A stretch of DNA of 64,000 bases from Isoetes taiwanensis (taxonomy: Eukaryota; Streptophyta; Lycopodiopsida; Isoetales; Isoetaceae): assembly GCA_021234155.1 (NCBI GenBank), contig JAJEKV010000035.1, positions 2,108,001-2,172,000 of the forward strand, written 5' to 3'. Below the pieces are notes generated by a model. The model did no database searches. It saw nothing but the letters and a program-made list of their open reading frames with translations, and was not told the DNA's origin. The position numbers were made by a program, and so were the translations under genes. This document shows, one piece after another, positions 1 to 9,377 of this stretch. The first letter of the stretch is position 1. Every line of letters starts with the position of its first letter.

Positions 1-439
1 GGGGACCTTCCTCTCTTGCTCCTCTTCTTGTCTCTACTGTTCTCGGTGATGCTTGCGGCGGTTGGCGTTACCCACCGAACTGCTCACAGCTTGTGCGGCT
101 AGCAAAGCCTTTATACGTTCGAGTCCGTCCTCATTTGCGATATTTCTTCTTAGGGTCATTTGTCCAAATTCTTCAAAGCGGGTTTCCTTGCGAGGCGTGG
201 CTGGGCGGACTCTGTTCCTCTATAAGTTCCAGCGGTTTGTCGTTCTCTGGCGCTTAGGCCTCTCTTTTGCATACACAAGTGGTTCATAGCTATATGGTTA
301 GTTTTCCTTGTTTTCTTGCATTATTTATGTTTTGTTGGCATGGTTGGGGGACACAAAATATATCAACAAAACATTTATAGTGCAAAAGAATATTATATTT
401 ATATTTTATATTACGCTAATACAAAAATTACAACTCTTT

Positions 440-1978
440 GCTAATCATTCCTGCTGCCGGTAAGATGGATTATCCTCGGGGAACTTTTTCACTTGGGCTT
501 TCCCCTTTGAATGGCCTAAGTTCCTAAGGACATTGGCTGGAGATCCACCCTGTAATGCTCTTGCCAAATCTTCTATTGCGGATTGGGAGGTATAAGGCTG
601 CTGTCGATTGCCGGTCTTGCTGCCCTTTGTAAGGTATGGCGAAGTCGAAGGCGTCGAGTGCTACCGCTCTCTTCACCCGGGATTGCATACTCGGTATTAA
701 GGGGCAACCCGCGCATGCGGCCAAATCACGAGAGTGCAATCAACAGCGATACTCCTTCCTGCGCCTCACGGGGTGAACTTGCGGTGGATTACCGCTATTC
801 TTCCATCCATCGCCCGGTGGCGGGTATCCGTAGCGACACATGCCGTTGCGAGGCGGGTCCTCGGCCACTCGGTATCAGCTCTATATGCGCTTCGAAGTCA
901 TCAACCTCCACCGTGGTGAGCTCCACGTAGTCTCGGTATTCTTTGAAGCCCTCACGAGGTGGTCGCTGTCCTCTCAGGGGAGGTCTTTGCGGACGAGCTT
1001 GCCGTTAGGATGTTTGAGGTCGCATAAGCGGATCCCCATCTGTTCGAAGAGCAAGGAACTCTTCCTCCGTCGGTAGCTTGTTTCGGCCTTATGCGCCTCC
1101 ATAATGCGCACGATGTTCTTTGTAGGCTTGGATGCCGGAGGTAAACTCTCCGTGTAAGTGTCGGCTTCCCTTACTTGGAGGGAAGTCGGACTCTCCTCGG
1201 GCGATGAAGTCGTCAAGTGGTTCAACCCCAGGAGTTGGTGCAGCAACTCTTTTGGGTCGGTACTCCCTTTCCCCGCACTTTGGGAGGTTTTGAATGTCGC
1301 TTAGAGGCGAGAAACTCCTCACCCTCGACAATGATGGGAGCTAGGCTTGTGATGCCTAACCCGAGGGGTGGCGCGACTCACGAGAGTCTGTAGGCTTCTT
1401 TCGAAGTCTTGCCACTCCTGCTCTGCTTGTCGCCAGCTCCTCCACATTTGGGGTGAGCTTCGACATAGTCTTCCTCTTCTTCCGATTCTGTTCATCCAAG
1501 TCTTCTTCCTTCCCTTCTGCTCCTGTTCATCTTTGTGTGAGGAGCCGTTGTTCTCTTTGCTATGGCCAATGGGTCCCGTCCATGGGGAATGGAGGTTTCC
1601 CCACCGGTGTTCGGCCGACGGTGGGTGAGAAAAGATTGCCAAAGGCGGTGTTGAAGGAGAAGTACTTGGTCCTGTTTGTGATTAGGACCATTGGCTGGTG
1701 TGCGGTGCGCCTTGTTTGTGAGGTATTTGGCGATGTTGGGACATCGTCTAATCTTTACCCGTGGGGGCTGTCTAGGAACAAAATAGCCTACACAAGGGGA
1801 GTTGCACTAGCTGGTTCTACCCTAGCTTGGAACTTCAGTCAAGACTCTATATAAGGCCGGGTCGCGTGCAAGGTTGCTTGGACATCTACCTCCTTCACGA
1901 AGATCGGAAGATTTGGTCGGCGTCGGCCTCGGTGACATATTTGGTATTTGTACCATCTGTGGAAATCGAAGTTGCCAT
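440..1978 (-). pseudogene. Unrecognised decayed gene with TATA promoter
   Basis: On the minus strand an ATG at 1978 opens MATSISTDGTNTKYVTEAD and runs about 27 codons before the frame breaks; coding-like sequence continues in alternating frames (for example 1642-1319, 1331-1089, 1246-974 and 739-524). The stretch ending KHPNGKLVRKDLP (near 985-1025) and the stretch EYRDYVELTTVEVDDFE (near 900-950) look protein-like, but I recognise no family. A TATA box lies about 115 bases upstream of the ATG, and two palindromes lie beyond it, the same layout as the H3-like gene at 2691-3947, so the two probably belonged to the same element or gene cluster. Several frameshifts and stops make it a pseudogene. 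The exact 3' limit is uncertain and the function is unknown. Confidence 0.4.
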
Positions 1979-2090
1979 TGATTAGTTGCGGAAGAGGGTA
2001 ACAAGCGGTTGCAAGGCGCCTCGGGGAGTTGAGAAATCGGCTAGGAGGGCGGGGAGCAGATTTGTAGGGTGCTATCGAGAAATGAGGGGT

Positions 2091-2098
2091 CTATTTAT
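2091..2098 (-). promoter_or_regulatory. TATA box of the unrecognised gene
   Basis: The minus strand reads CTATAAATAGACCCC here, about 115 bases before the ATG at 1978, leaving a leader of roughly 85 bases. The surrounding context (an AATGAGGGG...CTATTTATAG pattern on the plus strand) closely matches the TATA region at 4050-4057, so both genes carry related promoters. Confidence 0.5.
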
Positions 2099-2287
2099 AG
2101 AAAAGGGGAAAACCCTAATTTTTGGATGACTTGAAAATTTCCTAGGATTGGGTAATTCTAGCCTATCGAGGTCAAAATGGGAGTTTGAGGACTATATGAG
2201 ATGCTTGAACAAGGCTAGATTACCTAAAAGATGCTATGCAATAGGTTGAAGGTGACTTTGACAAGTCTGGTGAAGAAATGGTAAGAG

Positions 2288-2354
2288 GTCTCCACGGCTT
2301 GTGCCTCGCTTCAAAACTAACTTTTAGTTCTTTGACCGGTAGCGAGTGTGAGAC
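2288..2354. repeat. Palindromic element, copy A
   Basis: Imperfect palindrome that begins GTCTCCACGGCTTGTGCC, contains TCAAAACTAACTTTTAG in the centre and ends GAGTGTGAGAC. It is the most degenerate of four copies in the first 4.5 kb. It lies about 190 bases upstream of the TATA box of the minus-strand gene that starts at 1978. Confidence 0.7.
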
Positions 2355-2484
2355 ATCGATCTCATTCGATCAAAAGGTGTCTAATTTTGGTAAACTAATG
2401 GTGTAAGGGTGATGGGCTCATCAAATCGGCAGAATTGACCCCTTATTTGGTCGATTTGGGCTGTTTTGGTCAAGTTTGGGCGAG

Positions 2485-2551
2485 GTCTCACAGCTTGAGC
2501 CTCGCTTCAAAACTAACTTTTAGTTTTGCGACCAGACGCGAGCTGTGAGAC
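2485..2551. repeat. Palindromic element, copy B
   Basis: Imperfect palindrome running from GTCTCACAGCTTGAGCC to its complement ACGCGAGCTGTGAGAC, with a self-complementary CAAAACTAA / TTAGTTTTG core. It starts 197 bases from the start of copy A, in the same orientation. Confidence 0.8.
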
Positions 2552-2690
2552 ATCATGTCTTTCGGCTTGCAAATGTCCTATTTAACTGAAATAAAAGCTA
2601 AAACTTATTAATTTGCTCTAATTAAATGCAATCAAAGTACACAAAATTGCTCTATATTACAAAATTTTTAATTATTTACAAAAAAAGGTT

Positions 2691-3947
2691 CTAAGGTCGT
2701 TCTCCCTTTATGCGGGTCGCAAGACTCATGTCTTGTCGCATTAGGGTTACCAGCTTAAGCGTGGGCGGTCTGGCTGTTGAATCCTCAAAATGTTGCACTA
2801 TTTTTTTGCCTCGGCCGCCTCTTGCATTGCGGCGCCCTCGTCAAGTGACTCTAAAGTGCATTACGTAGGCTGCATCACTTCTCCGCACCACAGAAGCGAA
2901 GGGGGCCGCGGGGAATTAGGAGACCATAGCTCTTGTTGAAAGTGTCTAATCTCCCTTAGCGCTCTCCTCTCCACCTCCTTCCTGTCAGCTTTCTTCTTGG
3001 GTGGTGGCTTGGGAACCTTGGGCTTCGGTGGTGGCGGCTTTAGGGTCTGTTGCTTTGTTGGCCGTCCTCCTTCAACAAACGGGACCCTGTTTTCTTCGTA
3101 GTACTTGTTGTAGGCCTCCCATTTCTTCATGTAGGCCTCGTGCTCCCTCATCTTCCTCTCGTAAATTTTTACCCTGTCGGTGACGTAGGCTTCCGGGCGG
3201 TCGTGGTTCTTCTTTCTATCCCATGCGGGGTTTTCGGGGGTTCACGCACTTGATCTTCTTTGGGGTTGCTTTCGGTCCGGCTGCTTTCGGGTACTTCTGC
3301 TTTCGTCGCTGGGTGCTTAGAAGAGCTCCCACCTGCAGCATTAGGGTTAAAATCTTCATCAGAAGAGTCGTCGGAAGGGTTTGGGGTTAAGATCGGGTTG
3401 CCGCTCCTTGATGACAATCTTGGGGTTGGCCTCTTCCTTGGCGGGCAATCCGCCGTCCTCCTTGTACCCGACCCACGAACTTCCCTTTTCGCCTTCTTCT
3501 TCTCTTATTAGCGCCTTACGTTTCTTCTTCCTCCCTTTTCCTCTTTTTGTCTTCCTTTCTCTTTTCCGCTTTCGTACTTTCGATGAACCTTCTAAGGTGC
3601 GCTACCTCTGCCCGACTCGGACATCGCTGCTCATCTGCTTTCGAGGATCTCAGGTGGCTGCGTCACGAATGGTCTTCTGCTTGTTCCTGCTGCCGGATCT
3701 CCCGCTCTATTTCTTCATACACCTCCCTCGTCTCCTCGTCCATGGAGGTCGGTGATGTGGCCTCGTCCTGCTCCGCCTGCTGATTGAAGACATCGATCAG
3801 CTCAGATGTGTCCTGCTCCTCGTCCGAAGGCGAATGACCCCCTCTCGCGAGCCTCTCACGAAGCATCTTCCGAATGATCTCCGTCTCAGTGGCGCTGGTG
3901 GTTTCGCCTGGGCGACGCTTCCTTGCGGTCTGTTTGGTTCGGGCCAT
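2691..3947 (-). pseudogene. Long-tailed histone H3-like gene, decayed
   Basis: The ATG at 3947 opens MARTKQTARKRRPGETT, whose first ten residues equal the histone H3 tail, K4 and K9 included. A long acidic and then lysine-rich, coiled-coil-like linker follows (roughly 300 residues, including KPPPPKPKVPKPPPKKK at about 3000-3050). Then come pieces of the H3 fold in the correct order: ALREIRHFQQ (2962-2933; H3 ALREIRKYQK), LLIPRGP in a shifted frame, EVMQ (H3 EIAQ), AAMQEAAEA (near 2810-2835; H3 ALQEAAEA), and finally VTLMRQDMSLATRIKGERP ending at a TAG at 2691-2693 (H3 VTIMPKDIQLARRIRGERA). From FED to the end 15 of 32 residues match H3 without a gap. The spacing from ALREIR to QEAAEA is 137 bases against 138 in H3. 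The reading is broken by stops at 3663-3665, 3516-3518 and 2861-2863, a frameshift at an A-run near 2800, and at least three other frame changes, so it is now a pseudogene unless some gaps are introns. Normal H3 is 136 residues; this would exceed 400. Confidence 0.8.
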
Positions 3948-4049
3948 GCTTTACGGATCGTGGATCGGATGAAAGCGCCCAAAGATCGCCTAAATTGGGA
4001 AGAGCGGATTTCTAGGGCTGGGACGAAAAAATGAGGGGGGTTCTACATC

Positions 4050-4057
4050 TATTTATA
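4050..4057 (-). promoter_or_regulatory. TATA box of the H3-like gene
   Basis: The minus strand reads AGCTATAAATAGATG, about 105 bases upstream of the ATG at 3947. Its flanks resemble the TATA region at 2091-2098 (a short G-run, then CTATTTATAG on the plus strand). Confidence 0.55.
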
Positions 4058-4159
4058 GCTTGGGGAATTTTAGGTCAAAACTCAAGTTGCTCCATTTAAC
4101 ATGCTAAGGCACCAACTTAGTTAAAACTTATACTTATTTCAGACTTTTTCTACCTATTG

Positions 4160-4226
4160 GTCTCACAGCTTGCGCCTCGCTTCAAAACTAAAATTTAGTT
4201 TTGCGACCAGGCGCGAGCTGTGAGAT
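4160..4226. repeat. Palindromic element, copy C
   Basis: The best of the four palindromes: outer arms TCTCACAGCT and AGCTGTGAGA, middle arms GCGCC and GGCGC, and a perfect 21-base inner palindrome centred on 4193 (arms CAAAACTAAA and TTTAGTTTTG). It lies just over 100 bases upstream of the TATA box of the H3-like gene. Confidence 0.85.
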
Positions 4227-4349
4227 CTCATACATTTCTAGGGTTTTTAGGTAATTAAAACATGCTATTCTAACTAATTCCTACCTTAGAATTAGCCTTA
4301 CCACATTACTTTTCTCAAATTCATCGTGTTTGGGTGTTCTTGGCTCGAT

Positions 4350-4410
4350 GTCTCACAGCTTGCGCCTCGCTTCAAAACTAAAATTTAGATTCTGCGGCGG
4401 TATGTGAGAC
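4350..4410. repeat. Palindromic element, copy D
   Basis: The left half is identical to copy C (GTCTCACAGCTTGCGCC...CAAAACTAAAATTTAG). The right half is eroded (TCTGCGGCGGTATGTGAGAC). It starts 190 bases from the start of copy C. Confidence 0.8.
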
Positions 4411-5972
4411 CACCTCACTTGGAAAATTTTGGCTCATTCTTTTTAATCTTGCTAGATTCCAATTCACTTAATTGTTACTAGCTTAGCATAAACTACTAAG
4501 ATGAGAAAAAATTTCCCACTTTTCGAGGCTTGAGGATCCTATCAAGTTAGTACTACTGGGATCATGGTCAGTGCTTTGCTCTTGGTCTCCAAGAACATTG
4601 CTCGATACCAGCATGGCGTCCCCTACTCGTATACGGTGCTCTCACCGTATACAAGCGAGTTCTTCCCCACACCGGCTCCATGCGTCTGAGGGCCCTCCCG
4701 TACTTTGCACCCGTGAATTGAGTCCGGGTGGGAAGAGTGAAGGTGTCATTCTGTCTCCCTCGGGGGCCTACCTAGGGCTGAGCGTAAATATACATGTCAT
4801 TACACAACATAATCCTCCATCCACCCAGGAAGGGTGGTATATCAACATCTGCATAGACAATGATCAAAGACATCACATGGGGATCCTACCCAAGGCTCGG
4901 ACTCAAGGGAGCGACCCGGCGGCTTGGGCCTCCGAGGATTCATTGCGGAGGAATTCATGGCAATGGATTTGGGCGGCATAAGAACATGGCGTAGGGTTGT
5001 CCACTCCATCCGCCCCTCCCTGTGCACACTTTGCGAGTAGGGTGAAAAGTGTCGGGACTGACTGTAGCCGCCCGGGTGCATAGCCGAAGGGCTATTCACG
5101 GGGTCATCATCCCGATCCAGATGGGGCGGTAGGGATCACTCCCTCCGAGAGATCTACATCTTTGACTCAAGGTGACTAGAGGGCCCTTTGCCTCAGATTC
5201 GGTGAACCTTTGGAAAGTGTACACTACTTCCGATTAGTCGAGCCCATGCCTTACCGCTTTTCAGTGGTAAGCCATTAGGCCTAGTCACAATGATCCCGTG
5301 TAGGCTTTACACACCGGAGGGATCGTTCAAGAGTCGAACATGAACCTCCTTCTCGGCCGGTCGGCCCCTTCACCCACAACCCGGGTGTGGCTCTTGTACA
5401 GGCCGAATCTACGGTGTGCTAGAGAGGCTACTCTAGGAGCATCAACTACAAGCTTTAGAGCCTCTACCCCCTTCCCAATACAAGGAGTTCCGCGAAATAC
5501 ATCATCCAAATACATCACGGAAGAACTAAAGAACTAGATCTAATCATAGAGTTAGGTTCTTTAGTTAGTATCAAGATCTAAGATCTAGATAGTTTGTTAT
5601 GGGCAATTTAATAGTCTAAACCTCGATTCTATGACTAGAAGGCGGTTTAAGCTATTAAATTGACCAAATACCTTATCCTTGAGTGGCTCCTCGACACGAG
5701 TTCAACCATCTGGCCGGTGATCGAATTGAGGCCCGATGGCGCAATTCGCTTGGGCGTGCGGGAGGCGGTTTTGGCTCTGGGGCAGCCAAAACTTAGCTCT
5801 AAAACCCTAAGGGCGAAAAACTAGCAAGCTAGGGTTTTCCTACCCTAAATAGACATGGGGTTTAGGCTAGGGTTTCCAATTACCCATTTTGGCATGTGGG
5901 ATAATTGGAAAGGCCCCACTTGCCTTTAATGGCTAGGTGGCAAAATATGCCAACATGGAAAGGTGTGCCCAC
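4411..5972. other. GC-rich region without a recognised gene
   Basis: No reading frame here resembles a known protein. It contains a short perfect hairpin at about 4628-4651 (CGTATACGGTG, 4-base loop, CACCGTATAC). The segment has the same composition as the two decayed genes to its left and may be part of the same element, but no ends or target duplications were found. Confidence 0.4.
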
Positions 5973-5998
5973 ATTAATGTGCACATGTGCACATTAAT
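5973..5998. repeat. Perfect 26-base palindrome
   Basis: The half-site ATTAATGTGCACA is followed immediately by its exact reverse complement TGTGCACATTAAT. It sits at the edge between the GC-rich block on the left and AT-rich sequence on the right. No function can be assigned. Confidence 0.85.
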
Positions 5999-6890
5999 AA
6001 TATATGAACACTCCTAGCAAGTTGCCCCTAGGGCTACTTACCTGGCTATCCGTTGGCATTACCGCGTCGGTGAGTGGCGTGTATGCATGGCCAGGCGATC
6101 TGATATCGATCGGGGGGTATCTATCGTCTTTGGAATGTCGCGAGAATCCATACACTTTCCACTGCGTTGTGCATCTCTTTATGCATTCCTACAAATGCAG
6201 TACACCAAAGATAAAGTCAGCCAAATGACAGTCTCTGATGCATCTTGAAACTTACATACCAATGTGTAGAAATGTGAACCAAGATTCTGGCATGATTTGG
6301 AACATTTCGTGGAGTGATACATTTTTCTTAGAAAGCTGTAATCTGAAATCAGACCTTGCCTTCTTGCCAACGGATGTTATTTTTGAGAAATGGATTTTTT
6401 ACACAGAAGCAACCAAACAGAAGTAAGCCAGGCTTTCAAGGCTCCAATACATATAAAAAATAAGTCATACTACACTCTAGTTTGCATTCATGTTAAGTAA
6501 GTTCTGAAAACAATATAATCTAAAACTGGCAGAATAGAATGGATGTTAAGCCAGGCAGTAAACAAAATCTTATGTTAGACAGCATTCCTATAACCAATAT
6601 CATTTATTTTCTTGAGCAAGATAAGAAAAACCTGAGGCCATGCGGCTATACTACAGCAACAATGACAGATTCGGACAAAAATAATTAAGTGCGTGAATTG
6701 AATGTACCCATGCAAAAAGAGCATAATCTGATAAGGGAAAAAGAAAAGGAGTTGCCAAGCAATGAAAACGATGTACCTGCATCTGTCCCTGTTGGGGCAG
6801 AAGATACAAAAGTCTTGGCATGCCCAGCATACAACACAATCAAAATTAGAGAAAGCAGGCTAATCCTTTACACGAAATAGAAGCTATCTG
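5999..6890. other. Intergenic, no gene seen
   Basis: AT-rich sequence without a convincing coding region. The last few tens of bases before 6957 may be the 5' leader of the LINE that follows. Confidence 0.4.
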
Positions 6891-6956
6891 CTCACCTCCA
6901 ACGATTCCAGCGATCACGGATTCTTCCTCCATTTCTACTGTAATTCTTCACAAGTT

Positions 6957-9269
6957 ATGGATCCAAAGACTCATAAAACTCCAGTCTGGGATAATTTCAC
7001 AAAAGATCCAGACATGTGGGGTCATGTCCCTTTATTGGATCCAGTTTCACAGATCCCTCTGCCATATGGAGTCCCGAAACCTAATGCAGAAATTCAATCT
7101 GATGACACCTATGATGCTGCATTGAAGGAGCTTCGTCCAGTTCAGGGCAGCAAGCAAAAGCTTTACCATGGTATTTCCCTGAATATCCCTTCTGTTCATT
7201 CAAAAATTTCCTCTCTTAGGGATTCTGCTGTTCTTATTAAAGTCAATCTACAAAAAGGTCCTTTTGCCTAAACCTACAAAAAGGAATTCTTATCAATGCC
7301 ATATACTGGCTAAATTTCCCTTTCATTATGGTGGAATGTGGCTCACAAAGAACTGCTAATTACCTTCTCAAACTGGGATCCCTTACTTTTGAATCAAACT
7401 TTCTGGCTTTTTTAAAATGGGATCCAAAATTAAATACTGAGGATATGGATAACTTTTGTGTAGCATCCACAACTCTGCAAGGTTTGAATCCAATCTATTG
7501 GAATGAGGACTGTTTCAAAATCCTATTCAACTCCATGGGGTAATTACATTTGTACTGAATATTCCACCTCCAGGTCTCCAAGAGCTTTTGTCCAACTCGA
7601 CCTTTCCAAAGATATCCCAACATCTATATCTTTCTTGGATGCCTTTGGCCAAAACTCCAATCTATCATTGAGATGGGCTGGTTTACCCCCCCAATGTCAG
7701 AGTTGCTCGAGAAGACATTTTTGGTACAAGGAGTGTATTATAAATGCAGACACTCAGCATCAACAGAACATTGAGAAATTGTCACTTTCTGATAAGGGAA
7801 ATATTTCCAATGGTATTTCCAATGGTAACATTTCTAAAGATGCACTCAAGTCTGATAAATCAGCAAATTCTACATTGACCAATCTTGAGGTCAAGCACAG
7901 TCAAGGTCAGCATTGGACTAAAGTCAATGGCAGTGTGAAGAGAATTAGGAATAACCAAATGAGGAGATTAGATGGCTCTGATAACCAGATGCACCATTCT
8001 ATTAATTTCTCTCATTATCAGAAGACAAACCTTCATACTGAAACACACTCAGGAATTAAAGTTCTCCAGAATTTTGAAAGGAATAAAAATAAGGGGAAGG
8101 CTCCTATGCAGGTTGATGAGTCAAGGACAGAGAAATTGCATAACATGTTGAACCAGGTAAGAGAATCTAACAAATTCTCTGATCATTTGGCCCATTCAAA
8201 TGTAAGAGGTGTTCCATTAAATAATAAAAGCCATGCTTACCAGCAGCCAGCCATTCAGAAGGGTCTGAAAATCTGTGACCAAATCTTAGCAGATAAGTAC
8301 TCACTTGCTCCACAGAGCAAGTCTAAGGATGCTCAGTATTCAACAAGAAAACATCTTCAAAGTGTCTCAGCAAATCTGCTTAATTGCAGACCTGACATAA
8401 AAAGTGGTCAAGCTAAGGATATAAGTTCATCTGCAGCAACAACTTCTACATCCCCAGATGCAACAAATTTGCTGCAACCAAACTCACTCTCAGATGCAGT
8501 CCAAACTGCCTTACAACCTACCCTTCTGCTCGAAGTTTCAAAAGGTTCCAAAGAAAATGTGGACTCCATCATTGACAAGGTTCACTGCTCGAATAAGTTC
8601 CAGGTACTTGCTAGCTTAAATGTTGATCAAGAATTAGATAACTTATTGAGTAATAAAGCAGAGAAGCTATGTCAGGAAATGGTTTCTCCTCCACTTCTGC
8701 CTTCACTCCAAGAAACTACCATTACCAATTTTCATTCACATATTGACCTATTAATTGATTTATCCAAAATGTCCTCCCCTGAGCCCTGCTGTTCATCATC
8801 TATATCAAAGGAAGTTGAGGCCCAGATTGCAAGTTTGCAGGAAGGCTTGTTGTCTAATAGCAAGGAATTATGGTCTGCTCATGAGGTGGTTCAAGATACA
8901 GATGCAGAGGTTGATTTTGTTCAAGAATTTGTTCAAGAAACACCAGCTCAAGGCATGGACACAGACCCTGGAGCTTTCAAACAAGCTCTTTGCTCAGATG
9001 CTCAAACTATGGAAACTCCAAATGGATGCAACAAGGATATTTCTTCAGAGAGGCAAGTTCCCCTTTTCTATAATTTAAATGATATAGATTCTAATGAGGA
9101 TAATGAAAAGTTATTTGAGTTTTTTCCTGGTGGTTGCTCAGACAATGACAATGATAGTGATAAGGAAAATTGGGAAAATGAGAAATTTCTGTCTTCTACT
9201 CCAGTTATTAATAGTTCCAAGGGGGTTCCTAAATCTAAAAAAAAAGAAAAAAACTGCTGCCAACTCTAA
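6957..9269 (+). pseudogene. LINE ORF1 (nucleic-acid-binding protein), broken
   Basis: The reading starts MDPKTHKTPVWDNF, breaks near 7271 and 7543, and then stays open from 7503 to 9269. The middle part (YNPIYWNEDCF-like region and FVQLDLSKDIPTS) fits the DUF4283-type domain of plant LINE ORF1 proteins. A degenerate zinc knuckle CQSCSRRHFWYKEC lies at about 7697-7740; its spacing is off the usual C-X2-C-X4-H-X4-C. The rest is a low-complexity, Ser/Asn-rich tail. In L1 elements this protein coats the RNA. Two early frame breaks make it non-functional as read. Confidence 0.65.
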
Positions 9270-9377
9270 TATTTTATCCTATCTGCAAAAGACTCCAGCT
9301 GAGAATACTAGGAGCAAAAAGAACAGGAAATTCAAATCATAGATTTATCTCCTAGTTCCTATATAGCTTCTGATCCA

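Noticed and set aside
53-1854. Plus-strand open frames in the first 2 kb
   Set aside because: They lie opposite a minus-strand region with a promoter and protein-like sequence, and their translations look like antisense shadows (Ser/Leu/Arg-rich, no domain).
3001-3783. Plus-strand open frames opposite the H3-like gene
   Set aside because: Shadows of the Lys/Pro- and Glu-rich minus-strand coding sequence; composition is Phe/Leu/Ser-rich without any motif.
5327-5518. Minus-strand MMYLDDVFRG as a reverse-transcriptase YLDD box
   Set aside because: The residues around it (no hydrophobic strands before and after, stop soon after) do not fit a reverse transcriptase; likely chance.
7697-7740. Retroviral-type CCHC zinc knuckle indicating an LTR gag
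   Set aside because: Spacing is irregular, and an endonuclease/L1-type reverse transcriptase follows, so it belongs to a LINE ORF1.
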